A stretch of 64,000 nt of DNA from Pseudomonas sp. HOU2 (lineage in GTDB: Bacteria > Pseudomonadota > Gammaproteobacteria > Pseudomonadales > Pseudomonadaceae): NCBI RefSeq assembly GCF_040729435.1, contig NZ_CP160398.1:992001-1056000 (forward strand), in the 5' to 3' direction. The notes below the pieces were generated by a model. That model saw nothing but the letters and a program-made list of their open reading frames with translations, had not been told where the DNA came from and made no database searches. How positions within the stretch are numbered: position 1 is the first letter of the stretch; every line of letters begins with the position of its first letter. A program made the position numbers and the translations under genes. Below, in pieces: positions 26,368-35,642 of the stretch.

Positions 26368-27237
26368 ATGACCAGGCTTTCCCATCAAGATTTGCGCCGT
26401 AACTTCCGTCAATTGCTGGCTTCCGACACCTGCTACCACACCGCCTCGGTGTTCGACCCGATGTCCGCGCGCATTGCCGCCGACCTGGGTTTTGAAGTGG
26501 GGATCCTCGGCGGCTCCGTGGCCTCATTGCAGGTGCTCGGCGCCCCCGACTTTGCCCTGATCACCCTCAGCGAGTTCGCCGAACAGGCCACCCGCATCGG
26601 CCGCGTCGCCCAACTGCCAGTGATCGCCGACGCCGACCACGGCTACGGCAACGCCCTCAACGTGATGCGCACCATCGTTGAACTGGAACGCGCCGGCGTC
26701 GCCGCCCTGACCATCGAAGACACCCTGCTGCCGGCGCAATTCGGCCGCAAATCCACAGACCTGATTTCGGTCGCTGAAGGCGTCGGCAAGATCCGCGCGG
26801 CGCTGGAAGCCCGGGTCGATTCGGAAATGGCAATCATCGCCCGCACCAACGCCGGGATCCTGCCGAATCAGGAAATCATCAGCCGCACCAAGCAATACCA
26901 GGCCGCTGGTGCCGATGGCATCTGCATGGTCGGGGTGCAGGACTTCGATCAGCTCGAGCAAATCGCCGAACACCTGACGGTGCCGCTGATGCTGGTCACC
27001 TATGGCAACCCGGCCCTGCGCGACGACAAGCGCCTGGCCGAACTCGGCGTACGCGTGACCATCGACGGCCACGGTGCGTACTTCGCCGCGATCAAGGCGA
27101 CTTACGACAGCCTGCGCGAACAACGCCAGATCTTCACCCAGGCCTCGGACCTGAGCGCCACCGAACTGACGCACACCTATACCCAGCCTGAGGATTACAT
27201 CCTCTGGGCCAAGGAATACATGAGCGTCAAGGAATAA
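26368..27237 (+). CDS. PEP-mutase/isocitrate-lyase superfamily enzyme, probable oxaloacetate decarboxylase
   Basis: The 289-residue protein starts [17 protein letters not shown]. It has the superfamily features [16 protein letters not shown], the Mg2+ site [12 protein letters not shown] and [11 protein letters not shown] in place of the isocitrate lyase KKCGH loop. It closely resembles what I recall of PA4872 of P. aeruginosa, a decarboxylase of oxaloacetate. It follows the succinyltransferases after 185 bp and may be a separate unit; whether it belongs to the cluster is open. Earlier in-frame starts (26293) would add an unlikely hydrophobic leader. Confidence 0.82.
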   Translation: MTRLSHQDLRRNFRQLLASDTCYHTASVFDPMSARIAADLGFEVGILGGSVASLQVLGAPDFALITLSEFAEQATRIGRVAQLPVIADADHGYGNALNVMRTIVELERAGVAALTIEDTLLPAQFGRKSTDLISVAEGVGKIRAALEARVDSEMAIIARTNAGILPNQEIISRTKQYQAAGADGICMVGVQDFDQLEQIAEHLTVPLMLVTYGNPALRDDKRLAELGVRVTIDGHGAYFAAIKATYDSLREQRQIFTQASDLSATELTHTYTQPEDYILWAKEYMSVKE

Positions 27238-27258
27238 GCTGCGGTCAGGACTGGCCTC

Positions 27259-27759
27259 TTCGCGAGCAAGCTCGCTCCCACAGTGGATCTTCAGTGAACA
27301 CAGCATTGGTGTTCGGCACAGATCCCATGTAGGAGTGAGCCTGCTCGCGATGACGTCGGCACATTCAACACCCATTTAGCCTGCCCCCCGCCTTCGCGAG
27401 CAAGCTCGCTCCCACAGTGGATCTTCAGTGAACACAGCATTGGTGTTCGGCACAGATCCCATGTAGGAGTGAGCCTGCTCGCGATGACGTCGGCACATTC
27501 AACACCCATTTAGCCTGACCCCCCGCCTTCGCGAGCAAGCTCGCTCCCACAGTGGAACTTCAGTGAACACAGCATTGGTGTTCGGCACAGATCCCATGTA
27601 GGAGTGAGCCTGCTCGCGATGACGTCGGCACATTCAACACCCATTTAGCCTGCCCCCCCGCCTTCGCGAGCAAGCTCGCTCCCACAGTGGATCTTCAGTG
27701 AACACAGCATTGGTGTTCGGCACAGATCCATTGTGGGAGCGAGCTTGCTCGCGAAGGCG
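27259..27759. repeat. Tandem array of four REPIN-like units (~135 bp period)
   Basis: Units start at 27259, 27393, 27528 and 27663, each with TTCGCGAGCAAGCTCGCTCC. Within a unit, about 90 bp later comes the inverted partner TGTAGGAGTGAGCCTGCTCG, then a CGTCGGCACATTCAACACCC linker. The first three are nearly identical (a T/A change in GGATCTTC/GGAACTTC of the third, and one-base length changes in a C-run). The fourth ends with a different partner, TGTGGGAGCGAGCTTGCTCG. The array fills the gap between the decarboxylase and the M20 peptidase genes; short open frames inside it are not genes. Confidence 0.9.
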
Positions 27760-27788
27760 TCAGTTGCAGCACCGCCCCACCGCGGGAG

Positions 27789-29024
27789 TCAGCGCTTGGC
27801 CAGCTCCATGATCATCCGCGACAACAGATAAATCCGTGGCGTCACGCTCGCCACTTCGGCGTATTCCTCCGGCGTATGAATATTACCGCCGACTATCCCG
27901 AAGCCGTCCAGCGTCGGCGTGCCCACGCCGGCTGACAGGCTGGCATCCGCCGCACCACCGCTGCCCTCTTCGGTCAGCTTGCGGCCGATCTCGCCGTAAA
28001 TCCCTTGCGCCATGGCCATCAAGCGATCCGACTCCGCCGTCTGCGGCATCGGCGGCAACCCGCGTTTGAGGCTGGTGGTGACTTCTGTTTCGGCGATCAG
28101 CTTGTCCTGCGACACTCGCGCCAGGTCTTTCTCGATCCGGTCGAACTCTTCCGGCACCGCTGCACGCACGTCAGCCTTGGCGGTGGCGTGATCCGGAATC
28201 ACGTTGGTGCGATCACCGGCCTGGAGCACGGTGAAGTTGATCGTGGTTTTCTTCGCTTCGTCGCCGAGTTTGCCCAGTTGCAGAATCTGGTGCGCCGCTT
28301 CCATCGCCGCGTTCCGCCCCAGTTCCGGCGCGACCCCGGCATGCGCCGCCTTGCCCTTGACCTCGACCAGCGCCGTCGCGCTGCCCTTGCGCCACACCAC
28401 CAAGCCATCGGCCGGACGCCCCGGTTCGAGGTTGAGGGTCACGTCGTGGGCCTTGGCGGTTTTCTTGATCAGGTCGGTGGCGACGTCCGAGCCGGTTTCT
28501 TCGCTGGCGTCGAGCAGGAAGGTGATTTGTGCGTAGTCCTTGAAGTCGAGGTTCTTCAGAATCTTCAGCGCGTAGATCCCGGCGACGATGCCGCCCTTGT
28601 CGTCCATCACCCCCGGCCCGTAGGCGCGACCGTCCTTGATGCGGAACGGGCGCTCGGCGGCGGAGCCCTCTTTGAACACCGTGTCCATGTGCGCCATCAA
28701 GAGGATTTTCGCCTTGCCGGTGCCTTTGAAGGTCGCCAACACGTGGTTGGATTTTTCCGGGGTGTTGGGCACCCGTTCGATGGTCGCGCCGAGCTTTTTC
28801 AGCTCCTCGATGGCGATCTCGCTGACTTGTTTCAGGCCCGGTTCATAACCGGAACCGGAGTCGATGTTGACCAGCCGTTCCAGCAGTTTCAGGGCTTCGG
28901 GTTGATACTGTTCGGCGTCGGCCAGCACTTGCTTGTGCGGTTCGGCGAAGGCGCCGGCGGAACTTAGGGCGAGGGACAGGCCGAGACTGGCGGCCAGCAG
29001 CGAGCGGGAAAATGAGAACGTCAT
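27789..29024 (-). CDS. Exported M20-family glutamate carboxypeptidase (CPG2-like)
   Basis: From the ATG at 29024 the protein has 411 residues with a signal peptide (LLAASLGLSLALSSAGAFA-EP). The zinc peptidase motifs are LLMAHMDTV (metal His and Asp), GPGVMDDKGG (bridging Asp), DASEETGS (catalytic and metal Glu) and a C-terminal GGNIHTPEEY histidine. It resembles carboxypeptidase G2, which releases C-terminal glutamate from folate-like and N-acyl glutamates in the periplasm. A single gene; the nearby glutamyl-metabolism cluster could use the released glutamate, but no link is shown. Confidence 0.87.
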   Translation of the reverse strand: MTFSFSRSLLAASLGLSLALSSAGAFAEPHKQVLADAEQYQPEALKLLERLVNIDSGSGYEPGLKQVSEIAIEELKKLGATIERVPNTPEKSNHVLATFKGTGKAKILLMAHMDTVFKEGSAAERPFRIKDGRAYGPGVMDDKGGIVAGIYALKILKNLDFKDYAQITFLLDASEETGSDVATDLIKKTAKAHDVTLNLEPGRPADGLVVWRKGSATALVEVKGKAAHAGVAPELGRNAAMEAAHQILQLGKLGDEAKKTTINFTVLQAGDRTNVIPDHATAKADVRAAVPEEFDRIEKDLARVSQDKLIAETEVTTSLKRGLPPMPQTAESDRLMAMAQGIYGEIGRKLTEEGSGGAADASLSAGVGTPTLDGFGIVGGNIHTPEEYAEVASVTPRIYLLSRMIMELAKR

Positions 29025-29150
29025 GAATCGATCCTTGTTTCGCGTCGGGGGGGATTGAACCGTACCTGACATCGACGCAAGGCTCTATACCGGATGCGAC
29101 ATCTCTGCGGCCGACAACGAACACCTGTAGGAGGAAATTGTGCTGGGCAG

Positions 29151-30224
29151 TCAGACCGAATCGAGCAGTTCCTGCTTCGGCAGATCATCACTGTTGCAGA
29201 TCACCCGATTGCGCCCGCTCGCCTTGGCCTCATACAGCGCCTGATCCGCATCATTGAGCCAACGGGTCGCATCGCCGTGCGCCGGTTCGTAAGCCGCCAG
29301 ACCAATGCTCAGACTGACCTTGAGCGCCGGGTTCTGCTCGTAACCCAGGGTGGCGAAACGCTCGCGCAAGGCCTCCATCGCCTGCGCGGCATTGAACAGC
29401 GGCAGGTCGGGCAGGATCACGCAAAACTCGTCGCCGCCATAGCGCCCGGCGACGTCCGCAGCGCGCAGGTTCTGCTTGAGCATTTTGCTCAACTGGCGCA
29501 GCACGATGTCACCCGCCACATGCCCGTAGGTATCGTTGATCGCCTTGAAGTGGTCGATGTCGATCAACGCGATCGCTGCGCCCTGCTTCTGCCGGCGGCA
29601 ACGTTGAAAGGCGATTTCTAGTTGATCCTTCCACGCGCCGTGGTTGAGCAGCCCGGTAAGGCTATCGGTGCGGCTCAGCGCCAGCAGTTCACGCTTGTGC
29701 AGACCCAGCGTGTAGGCCTGGCGAAAGCAGATCCAGCCCAGCGCCAGCGGGTACAGCATCAGCAACGGCAGACACGCATACAGCTGCAGAGGCGAAGTTT
29801 GCGGGATGAACGCCGGGGCGAAAACCACCAGGCCGACGCCGATACCGAGGATCTGCGCCGCCAGGCCTGCGGCGAGAAAACGCAAACCGCCGATGGCGAC
29901 ATTATTCATCGCCATCATCGAAACGGTGGTGGCACTGGGCAGTGGATTGAAGTGCATGGCGGCGACCCAGAAGCCGCCCATAAAGGCGTCAACCAACAGA
30001 TTGCGGTGTTCCGCATGGTAAGGAACGCTGGCACGACGAGCCCATTGAAACGCCAGGTGCGGCCAGAGCAGGCCGTTGAACAGCATCAGCGCCCAGACCC
30101 ACAGCGGCGGATCGAGCGGGTACATCGCCGCGCTCACGCACAACAGCCCCAGCACCAGTCCTAGGGTTCGCGATGTATAAAGCCTCCTGGCCAGTGAAAG
30201 TCCCTTTCCCCCCTTTTTTCGCAT
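29151..30224 (-). CDS. Membrane diguanylate cyclase with MASE2 sensor domain
   Basis: The 357-residue protein has a multi-helix N-terminal MASE2 region (residues about 15-165, with HLAFQWARRASVP, LLVDAFMGGFWVAAMHFNPLPS) like that of AdrA/DgcC. A GGDEF domain follows with RYGGDEF at the active site and the inhibitory RxxD (RAAD) five residues before it. It should make c-di-GMP and be product-inhibited. I chose the ATG at 30224, which has GAGG ahead; a GTG at 30257 adds 11 residues. No phosphodiesterase is nearby. Confidence 0.88.
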   Translation of the reverse strand: MRKKGGKGLSLARRLYTSRTLGLVLGLLCVSAAMYPLDPPLWVWALMLFNGLLWPHLAFQWARRASVPYHAEHRNLLVDAFMGGFWVAAMHFNPLPSATTVSMMAMNNVAIGGLRFLAAGLAAQILGIGVGLVVFAPAFIPQTSPLQLYACLPLLMLYPLALGWICFRQAYTLGLHKRELLALSRTDSLTGLLNHGAWKDQLEIAFQRCRRQKQGAAIALIDIDHFKAINDTYGHVAGDIVLRQLSKMLKQNLRAADVAGRYGGDEFCVILPDLPLFNAAQAMEALRERFATLGYEQNPALKVSLSIGLAAYEPAHGDATRWLNDADQALYEAKASGRNRVICNSDDLPKQELLDSV

Positions 30225-30340
30225 AAGGGCCTCGACCACTCGACGGAACCTGCGCACACCCTCAGACGGATGTGCTGGAAGTCTAACAGGCAGCCGTTAA
30301 ATAACCATCACCGGCCAGCCCCGCGCCTTCACTCACTTAA

Positions 30341-30370
30341 CTGTGGGAGCGAGCTTGCTCGCGAAGGCGG
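30341..30370. repeat. Solo REP element
   Basis: A single CTGTGGGAGCGAGCTTGCTC unit. A degraded partner (GAGCAAACCCGCTCCCAC) lies at about 30425. The rest of 30225-30507 shows only a GAAGGAGG ribosome site before the monooxygenase. Confidence 0.65.
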
Positions 30371-30507
30371 CAGTTCAGTAGACATCCCCGTATCTGACAC
30401 TCCGCATCCATCAAAACACCACCCGGAGCAAACCCGCTCCCACCCGGCAAATATTTAGCTATACCTGAAAGGATGAAAACGGAAAAACAACTATAAGAAG
30501 GAGGCCC

Positions 30508-31959
30508 ATGCACACCTACCGAGTGTTGATCATCGGCAGCGGATTTGGCGGCCAATGTGCGGCGGTCAACTTGCTCAAGGCCGGGATCGACGATTTTCGC
30601 TTGCTGGAAAGAAGGGACTTTTTCGGCGGCACCTGGTGCCAGAACACCTACCCCGGTGCGGCGGTGGATGTGCCGTCGCCGCTCTACTCGTTGTCGTTTG
30701 CGCCATTTCCCTGGACACAGATGTTCGCCGCCCAGGCCGAACTGCATCGCTACACCGAATACGTCATCGAGCGCTTCAGCCTGCGCGAGCGGGTGGCGCT
30801 GCAAACCAACGTCGAACGCATCGAATGGGACGACACCGAAAAGCGCTGGGCGGTGCACACCAGCAAAGGGATTTTCTACGCGCAGTTCGTGATCAACGCC
30901 TCCGGACCGTTGAGCCAACCGGTGATCCCGCCCTTCCCCGGCCTGGATCGCTTTGAAGGCAAGACTTTTCATACCAACAATTGGGATCACAGCTACGACT
31001 ATCGCGGTAAACGCGTGGCCATCGTCGGCAGCGGCGCCAGTGCCGCCCAAGTGATTCCGGCGATTGCCGCCGAGGTCGAGCAATTGCACGTGTTCCAGCG
31101 CACGCCACATTGGGTGCTGCCGCGTGCCGATCGCACGTTCGGGCCTTTCCAGCGCTGGCTGCTGGGTGTCAAACCGGCGTACAAGCTGCTGCGCTGGCTG
31201 CTCTACTGGCAATTCGAAACCCGGGTGATCGCCTTCAAATATTCGAAACCGGCAATTCACCTGGTTCAGCGTCAGGCCCTGCGTTTTCTCAAGCAACAAG
31301 TGCCGGACCCGGTTCTGCGCGCAAAACTCACCCCGGACTTCACCATCGGCTGCAAGCGCATCCTGCTGTCCAGCACCTATTACCCGGCGCTGACCCGGCC
31401 CAATGTCACGCTGCACAGCCGCGAACAAGGCATCGCCGAAATCGATAAAAACGGGATCACCACCACGGACGGCCAGCAAATCGACGTCGATTTGATTGTC
31501 TGGTCTACCGGCTATGACGCCACCGACGGCGTGGTCTCCTACCCAGTGACCGGCAAGCACGGCGTGCAACTCAAGGACGTCTGGGCGCAGTACCCGCGCG
31601 CTTATCTGGGCACCAGCCTGCCGGACTTTCCCAACCTGTTTATCGTCACCGGCCCGAACACCGGCATCGGCCATACCTCGGCGCTGTTCATCATCGAAGC
31701 GCAGATGAACTACATCCTCGACTGCATCCACACCCTGCAGTCAAAAGGCCTGCGCAGCATCGAAGTGCGCCCCGAAGCGGAACGTACCTACACTGCAATG
31801 ATCCACCGTGAGATGGAACGCACGGTGTGGAAGTCCGGCGGCTGTCACAGTTGGTATCAGAGCAAGAGCGGTCATGTGATCGCGATATTTCCGGGCTTCA
31901 GTTTCAGCTACTACCGGTTGACCCGGGCGCTGAAACCGGCTGACCACATTCTGTCCTGA
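30508..31959 (+). CDS. Flavin-containing monooxygenase, Baeyer-Villiger type
   Basis: The 483-residue protein has an FAD-binding GSGFGG at residues about 11-16, a GGTWCQNTYPGAAVDVPSPLYS segment split here by my reading into GGTW and YPGAAVD, and the BVMO fingerprint FxGxxxHxxxWD as FEGKTFHTNNWD. The NADPH motif is VGSGASAAQ. GPNTGIGH is near the C-terminus. It should insert oxygen beside a ketone carbonyl to give an ester or lactone. The alpha/beta hydrolase 21 bp downstream would cleave that product, so the pair probably forms a ketone-degrading unit. Confidence 0.88.
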   Translation: MHTYRVLIIGSGFGGQCAAVNLLKAGIDDFRLLERRDFFGGTWCQNTYPGAAVDVPSPLYSLSFAPFPWTQMFAAQAELHRYTEYVIERFSLRERVALQTNVERIEWDDTEKRWAVHTSKGIFYAQFVINASGPLSQPVIPPFPGLDRFEGKTFHTNNWDHSYDYRGKRVAIVGSGASAAQVIPAIAAEVEQLHVFQRTPHWVLPRADRTFGPFQRWLLGVKPAYKLLRWLLYWQFETRVIAFKYSKPAIHLVQRQALRFLKQQVPDPVLRAKLTPDFTIGCKRILLSSTYYPALTRPNVTLHSREQGIAEIDKNGITTTDGQQIDVDLIVWSTGYDATDGVVSYPVTGKHGVQLKDVWAQYPRAYLGTSLPDFPNLFIVTGPNTGIGHTSALFIIEAQMNYILDCIHTLQSKGLRSIEVRPEAERTYTAMIHREMERTVWKSGGCHSWYQSKSGHVIAIFPGFSFSYYRLTRALKPADHILS

Positions 31960-31980
31960 ATACGTAAAAGGAAGACGTCG

Positions 31981-32907
31981 ATGCTTGTGCTGTTTGTCGC
32001 TCTCGCGGTTTTTGTGGCCTGGAGCTGGTTGAGTTACCCGGCGGTCGGGCATTGGTTGTATGACCTGAGCACGGCGCTTGAGGCCAAGTTGTACAAGTTG
32101 CACAAAATCGAGGTGCCGATTGCCGAAATGACCGTCTCGACCTGGCAAGGAGGCCCTTATGAGGCGGCCAGCGCGATTCTGATGCTGCACGGCTTCAGCG
32201 CCGAAAAAAACCTGTGGCTGCGCTTCGCCAGGCACTTTGTCCGCCAGTACCGGGTGATCATTCCGGACATCGCCGGTCATGGGGAAACAGGGTTCAAGGC
32301 CGGGGGCGGCTACGACATTGCGCTGCAGGCCAAGCGCATGATCCAGCTGCTGGACGTGTGCGGCGTGGAGAAAGTCCACGTGATCGGCAACTCCATGGGT
32401 GGCTACATCGCGGCATGGCTGGCCGCGACTTATCCGGAGCGGATTGCCTCGGTGGCGCTGATCGACCCGGCCGGCGTCACTGCACCGCAGGCCAGCGACA
32501 TGGAGCGCCACCTCGCCCGTGGGCATAACCCGTTCCTGATCAATTCCCGGGAAGAATTCCGCCAGTTCTATGCGATGACCATGGCCTCGCCACCGTGGGT
32601 GCCCGGACTGGTGCTGGACGCCATCGCCCAGCGATACGAACGCCAGCGCGATGAACTGGAAGAGATCTTCCGTGACTTCCGCGCCAGCCCGCCGATGGAG
32701 CCGAAACTGGCCGATATCAAATGCCCCGCGCTGCTGCTGTGGGGGCGCAAGGACCGCTTGATCGACGTCAGCAGCGTGCCGGTGTGGAGCAAGGGCATCG
32801 CCAATTTGCGGGTCGAAGTGTGGGATGGCGTCGGGCACATGCCAATGGTCGAACAACCGGGGAATACCGCGCGGTTGTATCGGGAGTTTCTGGGCAATCA
32901 GCGATGA
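31981..32907 (+). CDS. Membrane-anchored alpha/beta hydrolase, partner of the monooxygenase
   Basis: The 308-residue protein has an N-terminal hydrophobic anchor (LVLFVALAVFVAWSWLSYP). The hydrolase fold has the oxyanion LMLHGFSAEKNLW, the nucleophile elbow GNSMGG, the aspartate in WGRKDRLIDV and the histidine in GVGHMPMVE. This resembles MhpC/lipase-like hydrolases. Being co-transcribed with the BVMO gene, it may hydrolyse the ester or lactone formed, at the membrane. Substrate unknown. Confidence 0.85.
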   Translation: MLVLFVALAVFVAWSWLSYPAVGHWLYDLSTALEAKLYKLHKIEVPIAEMTVSTWQGGPYEAASAILMLHGFSAEKNLWLRFARHFVRQYRVIIPDIAGHGETGFKAGGGYDIALQAKRMIQLLDVCGVEKVHVIGNSMGGYIAAWLAATYPERIASVALIDPAGVTAPQASDMERHLARGHNPFLINSREEFRQFYAMTMASPPWVPGLVLDAIAQRYERQRDELEEIFRDFRASPPMEPKLADIKCPALLLWGRKDRLIDVSSVPVWSKGIANLRVEVWDGVGHMPMVEQPGNTARLYREFLGNQR

Positions 32908-32922
32908 AACCCACAGCAGTCA

Positions 32923-33056
32923 TTGTGGCGAGGGAGCTTGCTCCCGCTGGGGCGCGAAGCGGCCCTGATCCTGCGAATGCGACTAGCCTGTCTCGACACG
33001 GCATCGATCTCAGGTCTGCTGCGCAGCCCAGCGGGAGCAAGCTCCCTCGCCACAAA
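32923..33056. repeat. REPIN, GGGAGCTTGCTCCCGC family
   Basis: Arms TGTGGCGAGGGAGCTTGCTC and its complement with about 80 bp between; it separates the hydrolase gene from glcD. Confidence 0.8.
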
Positions 33057-33091
33057 AAGCTCTCTTGGCGGTATAGGTTCGGAAGGTCGAA

Positions 33092-34591
33092 ATGAACATT
33101 CTCTACGACGAACGCCTCGACGGTCCGCTACCGGAAGTGAACAAGGCCGAGTTGCTGAAAACCCTGCAGCGCGCCCTCCCGGATCTCGACCTGCTCTGGC
33201 GCGAAGACGAACTCAAGCCGTACGAATGCGACGGTCTGTCGGCCTATCGCACCACGCCGATGCTGGTGGCCCTGCCCCGGCGACTCGATCAGGTGCAAAC
33301 CCTGCTCAAACTCTGCCACCAACACAACGTGCCGGTGGTGGCCCGGGGTGCCGGCACCGGGTTGTCGGGGGGTGCGCTGCCGCTGGAAAAAGGCCTGCTG
33401 CTGGTGATGGCGCGCTTCAACAACATCCTGCACATCGACCCGGCAGCCCGTACCGCGCGGGTTCAGCCCGGGGTGCGCAATCTGGCGATTTCCCAGGCGG
33501 CCGCGCCGTTCGGCCTGTATTACGCGCCGGATCCGTCGTCGCAGATTGCCTGCTCGATCGGCGGCAACGTCGCGGAAAACGCCGGTGGCGTGCATTGCCT
33601 CAAGTACGGCCTGACCGTGCATAACCTGCTGAAAATCGAAGTGCTGACCATCGAAGGCGAGCGCCTGACACTGGGCAGCGACGCCCTCGACGCGCCGGGT
33701 TTCGATCTGCTGGCGTTGTTCACCGGCTCCGAAGGTTTGCTGGGGATCATCACCGAAGTCACGGTCAAACTGTTGCCAAAACCGCAAGTCGCCAAGGTCT
33801 TGCTGGCCAGTTTCGACTCGGTGGAAAAGGCTGGCCGCGCCGTGGCCGACATCATTGCCGCGGGGATCATTCCCGGCGGCCTGGAGATGATGGACAACCT
33901 CGCCATCCGCGCCGCCGAAGACTTCATCCACGCCGGTTACCCGGTCGATGCCGAGGCAATCCTGTTGTGCGAACTCGATGGGGTCGAAGCCGATGTCCAC
34001 GAGGATTGCCTGCGGGTCCGCGAGGTCATGACCCGGGCCGGTGCCAGCGAAGTGCGTCAGGCCCGCGATGAGGCCGAGCGCGTGCGCTTCTGGGCCGGGC
34101 GCAAAAACGCCTTTCCGGCGATCGGCCGCTTGTCGCCGGACTACTACTGCATGGACGGCACCATCCCGCGCCGCGAATTGCCCGGCGTGTTGCAAGGCAT
34201 CGCCCGCCTCGGCGCCGAATACGGCTTGCGCGTGGCCAACGTGTTTCACGCGGGCGACGGCAATATGCACCCGTTGATCCTGTTCGACGCCAACCAACCG
34301 GGCGAACTGCAGCGCGCCGAAGCGTTGGGCGGGAAGATTCTGGAATTGTGCGTGCAGGTTGGCGGCAGCATCACTGGTGAACACGGCGTTGGCCGCGAGA
34401 AAATCAATCAGATGTGCGCGCAGTTCACCAGCGCTGAGCTGACCCTGTTCCACGCAATAAAAGCCGCATTCGACCCGCAAGGCCTGCTCAACCCCGGCAA
34501 GAACATCCCGACCCTGCACCGCTGCGCCGAATTCGGCGCGATGCACATTCATGCCGGGCAACTGCCATTCCCCGAACTGGAGCGTTTCTGA
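33092..34591 (+). CDS. glcD: Glycolate oxidase, FAD-linked subunit GlcD
   Basis: The 499-residue protein has a PCMH-type FAD domain (VPVVARGAGTGLSGGALPLE, SSQIACSIGGNVAENAGG) and the FAD-oxidase C-terminal domain (VFHAGDGNMHP and SITGEHGVGREK). It oxidises glycolate to glyoxylate, with electrons passed through GlcE and GlcF to the membrane. It begins a tight glcDEF operon. The usual GntR regulator glcC is not upstream and glcG is not downstream. Confidence 0.93.
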   Translation: MNILYDERLDGPLPEVNKAELLKTLQRALPDLDLLWREDELKPYECDGLSAYRTTPMLVALPRRLDQVQTLLKLCHQHNVPVVARGAGTGLSGGALPLEKGLLLVMARFNNILHIDPAARTARVQPGVRNLAISQAAAPFGLYYAPDPSSQIACSIGGNVAENAGGVHCLKYGLTVHNLLKIEVLTIEGERLTLGSDALDAPGFDLLALFTGSEGLLGIITEVTVKLLPKPQVAKVLLASFDSVEKAGRAVADIIAAGIIPGGLEMMDNLAIRAAEDFIHAGYPVDAEAILLCELDGVEADVHEDCLRVREVMTRAGASEVRQARDEAERVRFWAGRKNAFPAIGRLSPDYYCMDGTIPRRELPGVLQGIARLGAEYGLRVANVFHAGDGNMHPLILFDANQPGELQRAEALGGKILELCVQVGGSITGEHGVGREKINQMCAQFTSAELTLFHAIKAAFDPQGLLNPGKNIPTLHRCAEFGAMHIHAGQLPFPELERF

Positions 34592-35640
34592 TGGCTGACG
34601 TCGACGCCAGCGGCGCGCTGCTCGAGCAGGTCAACCAGGCCCGAGCCAACGCCACACCGCTGAAAATCCAGGGCGGTAACAGCAAGGCGTTTCTCGGCCG
34701 CGAGGTGGCCGGTGAAGTGCTCGACGTCCGCGCGCATCGCGGGATCGTGCGCTATGAACCGACCGAGCTGGTGGTCAGCGTGCGCGCCGGCACGCCGTTG
34801 CGCGAGCTGCTCGCGGCGCTCGACGCGGCCGGGCAGATGCTGCCCTGCGAGCCGCCAGCCTTCGGCGACAGCGCCACGGTGGGCGGGATGATCGCCAGCG
34901 GACTGTCCGGGCCACGGCGGCCATGGTCAGGTTCGGTGCGCGATTTTGTCCTCGGCACCCGGGTCATCACCGGCCTCGGCGAGCACTTGCGCTTCGGTGG
35001 CGAAGTGATGAAAAACGTCGCCGGCTACGACCTGTCGCGCCTGTTGACCGGCAGTTTCGGTTGCCTCGGCGTGCTGACCGAAGTTTCGCTGAAAGTCCTG
35101 CCGAAACCGCGTCAATGCCTGAGCATCCGCCTCGATATCGATTGCGCGCGGGCGCTGACCAGACTGGCCGAATGGGGCCAGCAACCGTTGCCGATCAGCG
35201 GCGCCTGTCATGACGGGCAAAGCCTGTATCTGCGCCTTGAGGGCGGCGAAGGCTCGGTCACTGCCGCGCATCAACGGCTCGGCGGCGAGCCGCTGGATTC
35301 GACGTTCTGGCGCGACCTGAACGAGCAACGCCTGAGCTTTTTCGACGAAGGCCTGCCGCTGTGGCGCCTGTCGCTGCCGAACAATCTCGGACCGCAGGAC
35401 TTGCCCGGCCAGCAGTTGATCGACTGGGCCGGTGCGCAACGCTGGCTGAAGTCCGATCACGAGCACATCCAGATTCTTGCTCAGGAACTCGGCGGGCACG
35501 CCACCTGCTTTACCCATGGCGCCAGCGACACGCCGTTCCAGCCGCTAGCCCCGACGCTCATGCGTTATCACCGGCAACTCAAGGCGCAACTCGACCCGCA
35601 AGGGCTGTTCAACCCCGGCCGGATGTACGCGGAGTTCTAG
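34591..35640 (+). CDS. glcE: Glycolate oxidase, FAD-binding subunit GlcE
   Basis: The 349-residue protein shares one base with the glcD stop codon (TGATG). It carries a shorter PCMH FAD domain (PLKIQGGNSKAFLG, GDSATVGGMIASGLSGPRRP, GGEVMKNVAGYDLSRL) and the C-terminal DPQGLFNPGRMY. It is a structural and FAD-binding subunit of the GlcDEF complex in the cytoplasm or at the membrane. Confidence 0.93.
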   Translation: MADVDASGALLEQVNQARANATPLKIQGGNSKAFLGREVAGEVLDVRAHRGIVRYEPTELVVSVRAGTPLRELLAALDAAGQMLPCEPPAFGDSATVGGMIASGLSGPRRPWSGSVRDFVLGTRVITGLGEHLRFGGEVMKNVAGYDLSRLLTGSFGCLGVLTEVSLKVLPKPRQCLSIRLDIDCARALTRLAEWGQQPLPISGACHDGQSLYLRLEGGEGSVTAAHQRLGGEPLDSTFWRDLNEQRLSFFDEGLPLWRLSLPNNLGPQDLPGQQLIDWAGAQRWLKSDHEHIQILAQELGGHATCFTHGASDTPFQPLAPTLMRYHRQLKAQLDPQGLFNPGRMYAEF

Positions 35641-35642
35641 CC

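Noticed and set aside
27291..27509. Short open frames in the tandem REPIN array
   Set aside because: They repeat with the 135-bp unit and reflect repeat sequence, not genes.
27259..27759. CRISPR array
   Set aside because: Spacing is regular, but the spacers are also repeated and the unit is two inverted REP elements; no cas genes are present.
29073..29150. Promoter/regulatory site between the M20 peptidase and diguanylate cyclase genes
   Set aside because: Too short and without recognisable motifs; it is only the 5' end of one gene and the 3' end of the other.
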